Source of the DNA: Cupriavidus oxalaticus
GTDB taxonomy: Bacteria; Pseudomonadota; Gammaproteobacteria; Burkholderiales; Burkholderiaceae
Assembly: GCF_016894385.1 (NCBI RefSeq)
Contig: NZ_CP069812.1
Span: forward strand, 124,001-188,000
Direction: 5' to 3'
DNA length: 64,000 nt
Shown: positions 38,112 to 48,865 of the stretch, one piece after another
Layout: each line of letters begins with the position of its first letter
How positions within the stretch are numbered: position 1 is the stretch's first letter
Notes under the pieces: generated by a model
What the model saw: only the letters and a program-made list of their open reading frames with translations
What the model was told of the DNA's origin: nothing
Databases searched by the model: none
Position numbers and translations under genes: made by a program

Positions 38112-39077
38112 ATGCTCCGCCCCCAGCAACGTGTCCAGCGTCCGATTCGTGTCCGGCTTGCCCGCGCGCTCGCGCTGGCGGCGGCGTTGCTGGCCGCGCC
38201 TGCCTTGCCTGCCCACGCCCAGGGGCAGGGCAGCGAGCCCGGCGGCATCAACATCCAGCGCGGCGGCTCGGCGGTGCGCAATATCGTGCCGGCCGAGGCG
38301 ATCGAGCAGCAGGCCGCGCAGGAGTACGAGCAGCTCAAGCAGGAAGCCATCGCCAAGCGCGCGCTGGCGGGCGACGACAACCCGCAGCTCAGGCGGCTGC
38401 GCGCGATCGGCAAGCGGCTGCTGCCGCAGACCGTGCGCTGGAACGAGCGCGCGCGCAACTGGCCGTGGGAGATCAACCTGATCGGCTCGAAGCAGGTCAA
38501 TGCGTTCTGCATGCCGGGCGGCAAGATTGCGATCTACACCGGCCTGCTCGACCAGCTCAAGCTGACCGACGACGAGGTCGCAATGGTGATGGGGCATGAG
38601 ATCGCGCACGCGCTGCAGGAGCATGCGCGCGAGCGCGCCGCCAAGTCCGAGATCACCAACCTCGGCGCCAATGTGATTTCGCAGCTGTTCGGCTTCGGCA
38701 ACCTGGGCAACATGGCGCTCGGCACCGGGGCGCACCTGCTGACGCTGCGCTTCTCGCGGGCCGACGAGACCGAGGCCGACCTGATCGGCATGGATGTCGC
38801 CGCGCGCGCCGGCTTCGATCCGCGCGCCGCGGTGTCGCTGTGGCAGAAGATGGGCAAGGTGTCGCAGTCGGGCACTGAATTCCTGTCGACGCACCCGTCC
38901 GGGCGCAGCCGCATTGCCGACCTGGAAAAGCACATGCCCGAGGTGCTGCCGCTCTACGCACGCGCGATCAATACCCCGCTCGACAGGCTGTCGCCGTACC
39001 GCGCCAATATGGCGGGACTGGGCGATGCGCCGGTCGACGCGGGCGACGAGGACAGAAGCAAGCCGCTGAAGCGCTAG
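38112..39077 (+). CDS. exported M48 family metallopeptidase
   Basis: A 321-residue protease. The signal peptide ends AHA-QGQG near residue 37. The zinc site is HEIAH (H162-H166), with the third ligand Glu in ADETEADLIGMD, the pattern of M48 enzymes such as LoiP and BepA. SVARS-type substrate loop: NAFCMPGGKIAIYTGLLD. Residues 45-85 are a helical, charged linker. It likely works in the periplasm in envelope quality control. A subtilase gene follows 85 bases downstream. Confidence 0.9.
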   Translation: MLRPQQRVQRPIRVRLARALALAAALLAAPALPAHAQGQGSEPGGINIQRGGSAVRNIVPAEAIEQQAAQEYEQLKQEAIAKRALAGDDNPQLRRLRAIGKRLLPQTVRWNERARNWPWEINLIGSKQVNAFCMPGGKIAIYTGLLDQLKLTDDEVAMVMGHEIAHALQEHARERAAKSEITNLGANVISQLFGFGNLGNMALGTGAHLLTLRFSRADETEADLIGMDVAARAGFDPRAAVSLWQKMGKVSQSGTEFLSTHPSGRSRIADLEKHMPEVLPLYARAINTPLDRLSPYRANMAGLGDAPVDAGDEDRSKPLKR

Positions 39078-39162
39078 GCGCTGCTTCCGGTGCCTGGTGC
39101 CGGTAATCAGGGCGGCTTGCCACCGGATCGAAGGACAATGCGACAACCGGAGGGGGACCCGC

Positions 39163-41244
39163 ATGAGCCTGAACCGCATGAGTCCGTCGGAGCAACGGGC
39201 CGCCTATATGCTGATCTTCGCGGGCTGCGAGGCCGAGCCCGAGCGCTTCACCAGCGACCTGCCAATCAGCTCCGAAGTCTGGCTGCTGTATGCGTCGGGA
39301 GAATCGTTCGAGGTGCCGCGCGGGCTGTTGCTGACCCCGCACCACGCCGCGGGCATTGCTGCCCTGCGCACGGCGGTGCTGCGGCGCCTGCCGGCGCTGG
39401 CGGAGCCGGCATCGGCGGCGGCCGGCCAGCGCTTCCTGGCGGCCAATGAATCGCACCTGCTCGCGCAGATCGATTTCTTCGACATGCTCAGGCTGCTGCC
39501 GCTGACGGCATGGTGGCACCGGGAGGTACGGCTGCCGATGGCCGGCGTCAGCTGGTCAACTGCCGCGCGCCACGCGCTCGAGCGCAGCCTGACCGGCGAT
39601 GCCTTCGTGCGCTGGCTGGGCGAGTCGGTGCTGGCCCATGTGTCCAGCGAGACAGCCATTGCGAGGTTCAATGACATCGGCTACACCGCTTCCCGGACGC
39701 GTTTCGGCGGCATCGCGGCGCCGGCCGGCCAGGCGCTGGGACGGCTGGTCAATGTCGCCGCGCAGTATGTTGCCCTGACCTTGCTGGGGCTGGATGACGA
39801 CAGCTTCCCGCCCGGCGGCCTGACCCGGCGCATCGGGCAGGCGAGCCGGCAGGTGCTTGAAACGCTGTGGGCCTGCCTGCAGGACGACCATGCGGCGCCG
39901 CCGGATGCCGGCGCCGCGCGGGCAGCAGGCGCGGCCGAGGCCGCGGATGCGGCAAAGGTGGCGGCCGTGGCGCCGCTGTGGCGCATCTCGGTCAACCGGC
40001 CGGCAGAGCACGCGGTGTTTGCGTCGCGCAAGACCGTGAAGGCGGATGCGGCCATCCGCGTGTTCGATACCGGTGGGCAGGGCGTGCGCTGGGCGGTGAT
40101 CGATTCCGGCATCGATGCGCGCCATCCGGCGTTCTTCGATCCCGCCAGGCTGGAGGGGCCGCTGCCGGTCCGCGATGGCCTGATCGCGCCGCGCCTGTCG
40201 CGCGTGGTCAGGACGCTGGATTTCACCCGCCTGTCGGCGATCACCAGCGGCCGCCTGCCGCCCATGCCCAAGGGCAAGCGCGGCCCCGGCGAGGCCGAGC
40301 TCAGGGAGCGCATCGCGGCGATCGCCGACGACCTCGCCAACGGCCGCATCATCGACTGGTCCGTGATCGAGCCGCTGCTGGAGATCAGCCAGGAAGACCC
40401 GGCGCAGTACGTGCCGCCGGGCGGCAGCCACGGCACGCATGTGGCCGGCATCATCGGCGCCGGCTGGCCATCGTCAGCGTACCTGGCGCGCCCGGAGCCC
40501 ATGCCGCTGCCCCCCGAGCTTGCCCAAAGCGGCGATGTCAGCGGCATCTGCCCGCGCATCGAGCTGCTGGACCTGCGCATCTTCGATGCGCAGGGCAGGG
40601 GCGACGAGTTCGGCATCCTGGGCGCGCTGCAATATGTACGCTGGCTCAACCAGAGCCGCGACCGGCAATACGTGCACGGCGTCAATCTCAGCGTGGCGCT
40701 GCACCACGACGTGCGCAACTACGCCTGCGGCAGCACGCCGGTGTGCGTCGAGTGCGACCGCCTGGTGGCCAACGGCGTGATCGTGGTGGCGGCGGCTGGC
40801 AACTACGGCTACGACGAGCAATATGCGGCCGCCCACATGGGGGCGGGCTTTCGCGGCCAGACCATCACCGATCCTGGCAATGCGCGCGCCGTGATCACGG
40901 TGGGCGCGACCCATCGCACCGATCCCTACCGGTATGGCATCTCTTATTTCTCCAGCCACGGCCCCACCGGCGATGGCCGCATCAAGCCCGACCTCGTGGC
41001 ACCCGGGGAGAAGATCACCTCCACCGTGCCCGGCGGCACGCTGGCGTCGATGGACGGCACCAGCATGGCGGCGCCGCATGTGTCCGGCGTGGCCGCGCTG
41101 CTGCTGTCGCGCAACAATGAGCTGATGGGCCAGCCCGAGACCGTCAAGGCCATCCTGTGCGACGCGGCCACCGATCTCGGGCGCGAGCGCGCCTTCCAGG
41201 GGGCCGGGCTGGTGGATGCGTTGCGGGCGCTGCAGCGCGTGTAG
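39163..41244 (+). CDS. large subtilisin-like (S8) serine protease without signal peptide
   Basis: A 693-residue protein. The catalytic triad is readable: Asp in VIDSGIDARHP (D314), His in GSHGTHVAG (H423) and Ser in GTSMAAPHVSG (S634); the oxyanion Asn is in AAAGNYG. The protease domain spans about 305-690. Residues 1-300 form a helical, Leu/Ala-rich region with no recognised domain and no propeptide signature. No signal peptide or membrane segment is seen, so it is probably cytoplasmic. There is a long insert between Asp and His (about 110 residues) with a charged segment. AACCGGAGGGGGA precedes the start. Its target is unknown. Confidence 0.85.
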   Translation: MSLNRMSPSEQRAAYMLIFAGCEAEPERFTSDLPISSEVWLLYASGESFEVPRGLLLTPHHAAGIAALRTAVLRRLPALAEPASAAAGQRFLAANESHLLAQIDFFDMLRLLPLTAWWHREVRLPMAGVSWSTAARHALERSLTGDAFVRWLGESVLAHVSSETAIARFNDIGYTASRTRFGGIAAPAGQALGRLVNVAAQYVALTLLGLDDDSFPPGGLTRRIGQASRQVLETLWACLQDDHAAPPDAGAARAAGAAEAADAAKVAAVAPLWRISVNRPAEHAVFASRKTVKADAAIRVFDTGGQGVRWAVIDSGIDARHPAFFDPARLEGPLPVRDGLIAPRLSRVVRTLDFTRLSAITSGRLPPMPKGKRGPGEAELRERIAAIADDLANGRIIDWSVIEPLLEISQEDPAQYVPPGGSHGTHVAGIIGAGWPSSAYLARPEPMPLPPELAQSGDVSGICPRIELLDLRIFDAQGRGDEFGILGALQYVRWLNQSRDRQYVHGVNLSVALHHDVRNYACGSTPVCVECDRLVANGVIVVAAAGNYGYDEQYAAAHMGAGFRGQTITDPGNARAVITVGATHRTDPYRYGISYFSSHGPTGDGRIKPDLVAPGEKITSTVPGGTLASMDGTSMAAPHVSGVAALLLSRNNELMGQPETVKAILCDAATDLGRERAFQGAGLVDALRALQRV

Positions 41245-41266
41245 GCCGCGCCGGTTTCCGGCCAGC

Positions 41267-41293
41267 AAAAAAGCCGGCAGTGCCGGCTTTTTT
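41267..41293. terminator. two-way terminator between subtilase and argC
   Basis: AAAAAAGCCGGC-AGT-GCCGGCTTTTTT: six-base stem with A and T runs on both sides. It serves both convergent genes. Confidence 0.9.
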
Positions 41294-41316
41294 GTTGTGT
41301 CCAGGAAGCAGCCGTA

Positions 41317-42264
41317 TCAGGCCTGCAGCCCGGTGGCCTCGTCGGCGCCGACATGCACATTCATGCACTGCACCGCCGCGCCGGCCGCACCCTTGCCCAG
41401 GTTGTCCAGGCGCGCGACCAGGTTCAGGCGCTCGGGGCTGCCGAACACGAACAGGTCGACACGGTTGGTGTCGTTGTTGGCCTGCACGTCGAAGAAACCG
41501 TCGTCGAGGTTGTCGTTGCTGTTGTAGGGCAGCACGCGCACGAACTGCTCGCCTTCATAGTGCTTGCGGTAGATGTCGACGATCTGCTCCGGGCTCACCT
41601 TGCGCGCCAGGCGGTCCGCGAACACCGGCACCGTCACCGCCAGGCCCTTCAGGAAGTTGCCCACGATCGGGTTGAAGATCGGGTCCGACGACAGGCCGCC
41701 CTGCACGCGCATCTCGGGCAGGTGCTTGTGCTGCAGCCCCAGCGCGTACGGGCGCGGGCTGTGCAGCTTCGGGTTACCGCCGGCTTCGAAGTCGGCAATC
41801 ATCTTCTTGCCGCCGCCGCTGTAGCCGGTCAGCGAGAACGCCGACACCGGGTAGTCGCGCGGCAGCACGCCGGCATCGACCAGCGGGCGCACCGCCAGCA
41901 CGAAGGCGCTGGCGTGGCAGCCCGGCACCGCGATGCGCTTGCTCGCGCGGATCTTCTCGCGCTGGCCGCGCACCAGTTCCGGCAGGCCATAGGCCCAGTT
42001 GTCGGCGGTGCGGAACGCCGTGCTGGCGTCGATCACGCAGGTGTCCGGGTTGGTCACCAGCGATACCGCCTCGCGCGAGGCCACGTCGGGCAGGCACAGG
42101 AAGGCGACGTCGGCGGCATTCAGAAAGCGTGCTCGCTCGGCCGGATCCTTGCGCTTGTCATCGGCAATGCGCAGCAGTTCCACGTCGGAACGACCGGAAA
42201 GATAGTCAAGCAGCCGGAGACCGGTCGTGCCTTCCTGACCATCGACGAACACTTTGAAAACCAT
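41317..42264 (-). CDS. argC: N-acetyl-gamma-glutamyl-phosphate reductase
   Basis: ArgC reduces N-acetylglutamyl phosphate to the semialdehyde in arginine synthesis. The 315-residue protein belongs to the shorter type-2 ArgC ([22 protein letters not shown]), with the catalytic Cys in [19 protein letters not shown] and a His in [13 protein letters not shown] binding: DGQEGTTG. It stands alone here. The gap of 180 bases upstream separates it from the mqsRA pair. Confidence 0.95.
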   Translation of the reverse strand: MVFKVFVDGQEGTTGLRLLDYLSGRSDVELLRIADDKRKDPAERARFLNAADVAFLCLPDVASREAVSLVTNPDTCVIDASTAFRTADNWAYGLPELVRGQREKIRASKRIAVPGCHASAFVLAVRPLVDAGVLPRDYPVSAFSLTGYSGGGKKMIADFEAGGNPKLHSPRPYALGLQHKHLPEMRVQGGLSSDPIFNPIVGNFLKGLAVTVPVFADRLARKVSPEQIVDIYRKHYEGEQFVRVLPYNSNDNLDDGFFDVQANNDTNRVDLFVFGSPERLNLVARLDNLGKGAAGAAVQCMNVHVGADEATGLQA

Positions 42265-42422
42265 GGCGGACTCGCTCTGTGAAATGCGGGGGGCGCGTGA
42301 ATGCGAAACATCTCCTGCCGGGCGCAGGAGCGAACCTGCATTGTAGCGGGGATGGGGGCCGGTCGCAGGGGTTTGTACCGATTGGATTCTTGCGGTTTGG
42401 CACAGTTCGCGGCTTGCGGGAT

Positions 42423-42439
42423 TTAACCAAGTAGGTTAA
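42423..42439. promoter_or_regulatory. MqsA-type operator
   Basis: TTAACC-AAGTA-GGTTAA is a perfect 6+5+6 palindrome, five bases before the mqsR ATG. It matches the AACC...GGTT half-sites bound by MqsA in E. coli. Its position would block translation initiation region and promoter together. Confidence 0.8.
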
Positions 42440-42444
42440 TTTTC

Positions 42445-42741
42445 ATGGAGAAGGGGACGGCGCATTACCCGCTGTGGCGGGTGCGGGAGTTGATTGCTGG
42501 CGGGTTGGTCAACTTGACTACATCGGCCTTTGAGGGTGCGAGAAACATGTCACTTACTCGCGCCGACGTGCTCGACGTAGTGGCTGGACTGCAACCGGCT
42601 GACTTCTACAAGAGCATGACGACCTACACCGACCATACCGTTTGGCAGGATGTATATCGGCCGAGTACGCCGTATGGGTCAATTTATCTCAAGCTGACGG
42701 TTGTTGAAAAAGTCCTGATCGTGTCCTTCAAGGCCCGCTAG
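42445..42741 (+). CDS. mqsR: type II toxin MqsR (mRNA interferase)
   Basis: A 98-residue RelE-fold RNase. DFYKSMTTYTDHTVWQDVYRP and VYLKLTV...VLIVSFK-type C-terminus match MqsR of E. coli almost word for word. MqsR cuts mRNA at GC-containing triplets, such as GCU, causing growth arrest. The gene comes before its antitoxin, as is normal for MqsRA. GC content is lower than in the flanks, consistent with transfer. No ribosome site is seen other than the operator area, so translation may be low. Confidence 0.93.
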   Translation: MEKGTAHYPLWRVRELIAGGLVNLTTSAFEGARNMSLTRADVLDVVAGLQPADFYKSMTTYTDHTVWQDVYRPSTPYGSIYLKLTVVEKVLIVSFKAR

Positions 42742-42767
42742 AGCCCCCTTTCCCGGAGAAGTGATCT

Positions 42768-43169
42768 ATGCAATGCCCAGTCTGCGGTGGCGCCAAGCTC
42801 GAGAGGCGCCGTAAGGATTTCGTATACACATACCGGGGTGAGTCCACAGTTTTCGAAGCCGTGCTTGCCGATTGGTGCCCGAAGTGCGGGGAAGGAGTCC
42901 TGGATGCGGAAGAAGAAGAGCGGATCGGGCCACTTGCGCTTGCGTTCAACAAACAGGTCAATGCGTCGCTGATAGACCCGGCGTACATTACCGGGGTACG
43001 CAAGAAACTTCGCCTGGACCAGCGCGAGGCGGCCGAGATCTTTGGCGGCGGCGTCAATGCATTCTCGCGCTACGAGACGGGCAAAACCAAACCCCCGCTC
43101 GCGCTGGTCAAGCTGTTGAAACTGCTCGACCGCCACCCGGAACTGCTCGAAGAAGTCCGGGCGGCCTGA
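42768..43169 (+). CDS. mqsA: type II antitoxin MqsA
   Basis: A 133-residue protein with an N-terminal zinc domain (C3, C6, C37, C40 in two CxxC pairs) and a C-terminal XRE helix-turn-helix (LDQREAAEIFGGGVNAFSRYETGKTKPPLALVKLLKLLDRHPEL). The zinc half binds the toxin; the HTH half binds the operator palindrome and represses the pair. The ATG has CCGGAGAAG upstream, 26 bases after mqsR. The 3' end is nine bases from the convergent xth. Confidence 0.94.
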   Translation: MQCPVCGGAKLERRRKDFVYTYRGESTVFEAVLADWCPKCGEGVLDAEEEERIGPLALAFNKQVNASLIDPAYITGVRKKLRLDQREAAEIFGGGVNAFSRYETGKTKPPLALVKLLKLLDRHPELLEEVRAA

Positions 43170-43178
43170 CTACATAGC

Positions 43179-43955
43179 TCAGAGCGGATAGTCGTAATCG
43201 ATCGACAGCGGCGCGTGGTCGCTGAACTTCTCGTCCTTGTAGATCGAGCAAAGCCGCGCCGTGTCGCCGATCTTCGGCGTTGCCAGGTGGTAATCGATGC
43301 GCCACCCCACATTCTTGGCGTAAGCCTGCCCGCGGTTGCTCCACCACGTGTACTGGTCCGGGCGAGGATCGAGCTTGCGGAACACATCGACGTAGCCATG
43401 GACGTCGAACAGCTCGCCGATCCAGGCTCGTTCTTCCGGCAGGAAGCCCGAGTTCTTCAGGTTGCCCTTCCAGTTCTTGATGTCGATTTCCTTGTGCGCA
43501 ATGTTGACGTCGCCGCACAGCACGATCTCGCGCCCGCTGGCCTTCAGTTGCAGCAGGTGGGGCAGGAAGGCCTCCATGAAGCGGAACTTGGCCAGCTGGC
43601 GTTCCTCGCCGCTGGAACCGGAAGGCACGTACACCGAGATCACCGCCAGGTGCGGATACTGCACCTCCACATAACGGCCTTCGCCGTCGAACTCGGCGTT
43701 GCCGAAACCGGTGATGACCCGCTCAGGCTTGTGCCGAGTGTACAGGCCCACGCCGCTGTAGCCCTTCTTCTCTGCATAGTGGAAGAAGCCATGGTAGCCA
43801 TGTGGCGCCAGGAACGCTTCGGTCATGTCTGCGGCCTGTGCCTTCAGTTCCTGCACGCAGACCATGTCCGCGTCTTGCTTGCCCATCCAGTCGAAAAAGC
43901 CCTTCTTGGACGCGGAGCGGATGCCGTTGAGGTTGGCGCTGATAATCCGTAACAT
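43179..43955 (-). CDS. xth: exodeoxyribonuclease III
   Basis: ExoIII/AP endonuclease for base-excision repair. The 258-residue protein has LRIISANLNGIRSA, the metal Glu in VQELKAQ, GYSGVGLYTR, the GDVNIAHKEID box, the WWSNRG stretch, WRIDYHLAT and SDHAPLSIDYDY with the catalytic His. ATG 43955 is chosen; the longer frame upstream runs over pyrE. It is divergent from pyrE with only 27 bases between, so promoters overlap. Confidence 0.96.
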   Translation of the reverse strand: MLRIISANLNGIRSASKKGFFDWMGKQDADMVCVQELKAQAADMTEAFLAPHGYHGFFHYAEKKGYSGVGLYTRHKPERVITGFGNAEFDGEGRYVEVQYPHLAVISVYVPSGSSGEERQLAKFRFMEAFLPHLLQLKASGREIVLCGDVNIAHKEIDIKNWKGNLKNSGFLPEERAWIGELFDVHGYVDVFRKLDPRPDQYTWWSNRGQAYAKNVGWRIDYHLATPKIGDTARLCSIYKDEKFSDHAPLSIDYDYPL

Positions 43956-43982
43956 TCGGGGAAATTTTGAATTCAGAGAGAA

Positions 43983-44681
43983 ATGATGACGCAGCAGAAC
44001 ACGCCGGCCGCAGGGCCCCAGGGCACCGACCTGAGCCAGACCTTCATCCGCTTTGCGCTCGATGCCGGCGTCCTGTCGTTCGGCGAATTCGTCACCAAGG
44101 CCGGCCGCAAGTCGCCGTATTTCTTCAACGCGGGCCTGTTCAACCAGGGCGCGATGCTCGGCGAAGTGGCGCAATTCTATGCCAAAACCCTGCTGGCCTC
44201 CGGCGTGCAGTTCGACGTGCTGTTCGGGCCGGCCTACAAGGGCATCACGCTGGCTTCCGCCACCGCGGTCGCACTGGCGGGCATGGGGCGTGACGTCGGC
44301 TTCGCCTATAACCGCAAGGAAGCCAAGGACCACGGCGAAGGCGGTACGCTGGTCGGCGCCAAACTGCAGGGCAAGGTCGTCATCGTCGACGACGTCATTT
44401 CCGCCGGCACCTCGGTGCGCGAGTCGGTCAACCTGATCCGCGCCGCCGGCGCCGAGCCGGCCGCCGTGCTGATCGCGCTGGACCGCATGGAAAAGAGCGG
44501 CACCGCCGAGCAGGTCGGCACGCATTCGGCCGTGCAGGACGTACAGCGCGAATTTGGCATCCCCGTGATTGCGATCGCCAGCCTGAAGGACCTGCTGGCC
44601 TACCTCGACGCGTCGCAGGACCAGTCGCTGGCGGCTTCGCGCGAGGCCGTGTCGGCGTACCGGCAGCGTTACGGCGTCTGA
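43983..44681 (+). CDS. pyrE: orotate phosphoribosyltransferase
   Basis: PyrE makes orotidine monophosphate in pyrimidine synthesis. The 232-residue protein shows the PRPP motif [17 protein letters not shown], the [10 protein letters not shown] loop and the [13 protein letters not shown] flexible catalytic loop. Two adjacent ATGs (43983, 43986) are possible. The C-terminal Ala/Gln-rich tail is typical. A patatin gene follows. Confidence 0.97.
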   Translation: MMTQQNTPAAGPQGTDLSQTFIRFALDAGVLSFGEFVTKAGRKSPYFFNAGLFNQGAMLGEVAQFYAKTLLASGVQFDVLFGPAYKGITLASATAVALAGMGRDVGFAYNRKEAKDHGEGGTLVGAKLQGKVVIVDDVISAGTSVRESVNLIRAAGAEPAAVLIALDRMEKSGTAEQVGTHSAVQDVQREFGIPVIAIASLKDLLAYLDASQDQSLAASREAVSAYRQRYGV

Positions 44682-44769
44682 CGGCGTCTTGCGCCCGGGC
44701 GCGTGTGCGCCGGGCGCTGCAGCGATCCAGGGCAGGCAGGCGGACCATCCAATCGGCAGGGGGCGTGGC

Positions 44770-46107
44770 GTGGCGGCGAAAGAGCGGCAGGAACGGGCAG
44801 GGCGGCAACCGGCATCGGCGGCAGCGAAGGAAACGGCAAGGGAAACGGCAAGGGAAGCAGACAAGGCCGACGGCAACGGCGATTCACTGGCCGAACGCGG
44901 CGCGCAGGTGCGTCCGCGCAAGCCGGTGCGCCAGGACGCCAAGGCGCCGGACCGGCCCGCGCATGAAGCCTATGCCGTGCGCGCGCTGGTGTTGCAGGGC
45001 GGCGGCGCGCTTGGCGCCTATCAGGCCGGCGTGTACCAGGGCCTGGCCGAAGGCGGCATCTACCCGAACTGGGTCGCGGGCATTTCCATCGGCGCGCTCA
45101 ATGCCGCGGTGATTGCCGGCAATCCGCCCGAGCGCCGCATCGAACAGCTGCGCGCGTTCTGGGAATACATCTGCGCGCAGCCATGGCTGCCCAGCCTGTC
45201 GCCCACCTGGCTGACCGACGGCGCCGAGAGCTGGCCCGAGCCGCTGCGCATCTGGTTCGATGCCCTGCATGCCACGCGCGCCATGGTCGAAGGCCAGCGC
45301 GGCTTCTTCCAGCCGCGCAGCTGGCCGGAGCTGCTGATGCGCTATGCCGATCCCGGCCGCGCCAGCTTCTACGACACCTCGCCGCTGAAGGCCACGCTGG
45401 AGCGCTTTGCCGACTTCGACCTGATCAACCATCGCCCTGACCTGATGCGGGTGTCGGTGGGCGCGGTCAATGTGCGCACGGGCAATTTTGCCTATTTCGA
45501 CAACACCCGCGACAAGCTCTGCCCCGAGCATTTCATGGCCTCGGGCGCGCTGCCGCCGGGCTTTCCGGCGGTGGAGATCGATGGCGAGTACTACTGGGAT
45601 GGCGGCCTGGTGTCCAACACCCCGCTGGCCGAGGTGCTGACCGCGCAGCCGCGGCGCGACGCGCTGATCTTCCAGGTTGACCTCTGGAGCGCGCGCGGCA
45701 AGCTGCCGCACGATCTGGTCGACGTCGCCGAGCGCGAGAAGGAAATCCGCTATTCCAGCCGCACCCGCGCCATTACGGACTACATGCGCGAGCAGCAGAA
45801 CATGCGCCGCATGCTCAACGAGGTGATGGCGCTGGTGCCGCAATCCAGGCGCAACAGCGAATGGTACCGCCGCGCCGCCGAGCAGGCCTGCGACGCGCGC
45901 CGTAACGTGATCCAGCTGATCTATCGCGACAAATCGTTCGAAAACATGGCCAAGGACTACCAGTTCGGCCTGCTGACCATGAACGAGCACTGGACCAGCG
46001 GCCTGGACGATATCCGCCAGACGCTGCGCCATCCGCAATGGCTGGCGATGCCCAGCCGCGAGCAGCCGTTCGTCACGCACGACGTGCATCGCGGGAATGG
46101 TGGCTGA
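44770..46107 (+). CDS. patatin-like phospholipase with DUF3734-type C-terminus
   Basis: A 445-residue lipid acyl hydrolase. The oxyanion motif LQGGGALGAYQAG, nucleophile in GISIGALNAA and the catalytic Asp in DGGLVSNTPL are all present. After the patatin domain (about residues 65-270) comes a helical region (REQQNMRRMLNEVMAL, ERSFENMAKDYQFG) that resembles DUF3734. The first 60 residues are Lys/Glu/Ala-rich and disordered. GTG 44770 is preferred because AGGGGG lies upstream; TTG 44689 is an alternative. Similar proteins in Cupriavidus relate to membrane lipid or PHB metabolism, but the role is open. Confidence 0.82.
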   Translation: MAAKERQERAGRQPASAAAKETARETAREADKADGNGDSLAERGAQVRPRKPVRQDAKAPDRPAHEAYAVRALVLQGGGALGAYQAGVYQGLAEGGIYPNWVAGISIGALNAAVIAGNPPERRIEQLRAFWEYICAQPWLPSLSPTWLTDGAESWPEPLRIWFDALHATRAMVEGQRGFFQPRSWPELLMRYADPGRASFYDTSPLKATLERFADFDLINHRPDLMRVSVGAVNVRTGNFAYFDNTRDKLCPEHFMASGALPPGFPAVEIDGEYYWDGGLVSNTPLAEVLTAQPRRDALIFQVDLWSARGKLPHDLVDVAEREKEIRYSSRTRAITDYMREQQNMRRMLNEVMALVPQSRRNSEWYRRAAEQACDARRNVIQLIYRDKSFENMAKDYQFGLLTMNEHWTSGLDDIRQTLRHPQWLAMPSREQPFVTHDVHRGNGG

Positions 46108-46143
46108 GGCGGCTGAGCGGGGCGCTCAGCCGTGTGCAGGGCG

Positions 46144-46953
<810 letters not shown>

Positions 46954-47051
46954 GGGCGCTCCATCGGTATGACCTGCAAGATCAGGGAATGGGCGCCCCG
47001 CCTGGGCCGGAACGGATGCGGGCGGTGTCGTGGGGCGCGCTGCCCCTATGG

Positions 47052-47918
47052 TCAGGCCGGCAGGGTCGCCAGGTCAATGGTGCCTTCGAACACCGTGGTC
47101 GCCGGGCCGGTCATGCGCACCGGTTCGGCGCCGCCGTCCCAGGCAATGCTCAGGCCGCCGCCGTGGGTATGCACCTTGACCGGCGAATCCAGCAGGCCGC
47201 GCCGGATGCCGGCGACCACCGCCGCGCAGGCGCCAGTGCCGCAGGCCAGCGTCTCGCCGGCGCCGCGCTCGTAGACGCGCAGGCGGATGGTATTGCGGTC
47301 CTGCACCTGCATGAAGCCGGCATTGACGCGGTTGGGGAAGGTGGCATGCCGCTCGATCACCGGGCCGTCCTGCAGCACGGGGAAGTTCTCGACGTCCTCG
47401 ACCACCTGCACCGCGTGAGGGTTGCCCATCGACACGGCCGAGATCCATGCGGTGCGGCCGTTGACCTCCAGGCCGTAGGTTGTATCCACGCCTTCAGCCC
47501 GGGTCGGCAGGCCCTCGGCACGGAACGGCACCTGGGCCGGTTCCAGCTCGGGCGCGCCCATGTCGACGGTGACCTGGCCGTCGTCCTGCAGCGTCAGCGT
47601 GATCACGCCCTTCATCACCTCCACGCGCACCGAGCGCTTGTCGGTCATGCCCTTGTCGCTGACAAAACGCACGAAGCAGCGCGCGCCGTTGCCGCAGTGC
47701 TCGACCTCGCTGCCGTCGGCATTGAAGATGCGGTAGCGGAAGTCGACATCGCTGCGCGACGGTTTCTCGACCACCAGCATCTGATCGGCGCCCACGCCGA
47801 AATGCCGGCTGGCGAGCGCGCGCCATTGCGCCGGTGTCAGGTCGATCTGCTGGTGGATGCCGTCGAGCACGACAAAGTCGTTGCCGGCGCCATGCATCTT
47901 GGTGAACTGGAGTTTCAT
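47052..47918 (-). CDS. dapF: diaminopimelate epimerase
   Basis: DapF converts LL- to meso-diaminopimelate for lysine and peptidoglycan. The 288-residue protein has [20 protein letters not shown] at the start, the first catalytic Cys in EHCGNGARC, and the second in [16 protein letters not shown] is also present. ATG 47918 is chosen. It lies 53 bases after the lpxL gene on the same strand and may be in one operon with both acyltransferases. Confidence 0.97.
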   Translation of the reverse strand: MKLQFTKMHGAGNDFVVLDGIHQQIDLTPAQWRALASRHFGVGADQMLVVEKPSRSDVDFRYRIFNADGSEVEHCGNGARCFVRFVSDKGMTDKRSVRVEVMKGVITLTLQDDGQVTVDMGAPELEPAQVPFRAEGLPTRAEGVDTTYGLEVNGRTAWISAVSMGNPHAVQVVEDVENFPVLQDGPVIERHATFPNRVNAGFMQVQDRNTIRLRVYERGAGETLACGTGACAAVVAGIRRGLLDSPVKVHTHGGGLSIAWDGGAEPVRMTGPATTVFEGTIDLATLPA

Positions 47919-47971
47919 GGTGGGGATTGTAGCCGCGGCTCGCGCAAGTTGCTGCCGCCCTCGGCGGACGC

Positions 47972-48865
47972 TCAATAGATCTCGGGTTCGCCCGGCAGGC
48001 GGTGCTTGAAGCGCTTGTGCACCCAGTAGTACTCAGGCACGCGCGGGCGGATGCAGTCCTCGAAGAAGGCGTTCATGCGGCGCGTGTCGTCGGTGACGCT
48101 TTCGCCGGGGTAGTTGTCCCAGGCAGGCAGGATGCGCAGCACGTAGCCCTGGTAGTCGGGCAGCATCTCGGTGTAGATCGGCACCACCTTGGCGCCGGTC
48201 AGGCGCGCCAGCCGCGACACCGAGGTCAGCGTCAGCGCCTGCACGCCGAAGAACGGCACGAATTCCGAGTCGCGTTCGCCGAAGTCCATGTCGGCGATCA
48301 GCTGCAGCGCTTCGCCCTTCTTCAGGCAGCGCAGGATGTCGCGCGCACTGTCGTTGCGCGAAATCATGTTGGCGCCGAAGCGGCCGCGCGCGTGCTTGAG
48401 GAAGCCATCGAACAGGTCGTTCTTCTGCTTCGTGTACAGCGAGGCGCCGGAACGTCCCACGTGCTCGCGCAGGTGGATGGTCAGCCGGATCGCGCCGGCC
48501 TCGACGCCCGACAGGTGCAGCGTGACCAGGATATGCGGCGTGCCATCGAGCGACACCAGGTCGGCCTGGTCGTCGATCTGCACCCAGCGGCGCATCTGCG
48601 CTTCGCTGCCGGTCCAGAAGATGCCGCGCTCGGCAAAGCTGCGGAACACGGTGCGGAAGCTCTGGCGCGACAGCGCGTCGATCTCGGCCTCGGTCTTGTC
48701 CGGGAAGCACAGGCGCAGGTTGGCCTGCACCACGCGGCGGCGTTCGCTGGGGATCAGGTAGAGCAGGCTGCCCAGCCCTTCGCCGAAGCGGGCAACGAAC
48801 GGATATGGCAATTTGCCCAGCACCGTCAGCAGGCCGATGCCGAGCCAGGTGAACACGCGGCTCAT
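47972..48865 (-). CDS. LpxL/HtrB-family lipid A acyltransferase
   Basis: A 297-residue inner-membrane acyltransferase. The N-terminal hydrophobic helix ([20 protein letters not shown]) is followed by the HX4E catalytic motif in [11 protein letters not shown], the [15 protein letters not shown] block and [19 protein letters not shown] at the C-terminus. This class adds a secondary acyl chain to lipid A. It overlaps the second acyltransferase gene by four bases. Confidence 0.92.
   Translation of the reverse strand: MSRVFTWLGIGLLTVLGKLPYPFVARFGEGLGSLLYLIPSERRRVVQANLRLCFPDKTEAEIDALSRQSFRTVFRSFAERGIFWTGSEAQMRRWVQIDDQADLVSLDGTPHILVTLHLSGVEAGAIRLTIHLREHVGRSGASLYTKQKNDLFDGFLKHARGRFGANMISRNDSARDILRCLKKGEALQLIADMDFGERDSEFVPFFGVQALTLTSVSRLARLTGAKVVPIYTEMLPDYQGYVLRILPAWDNYPGESVTDDTRRMNAFFEDCIRPRVPEYYWVHKRFKHRLPGEPEIY

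Noticed and set aside
42265..42444. possible sigma-70 promoter for mqsRA (TTGGCA and a GATTTA-like -10)
   Set aside because: Spacing is right but the -10 is poor, so only the operator is reported.
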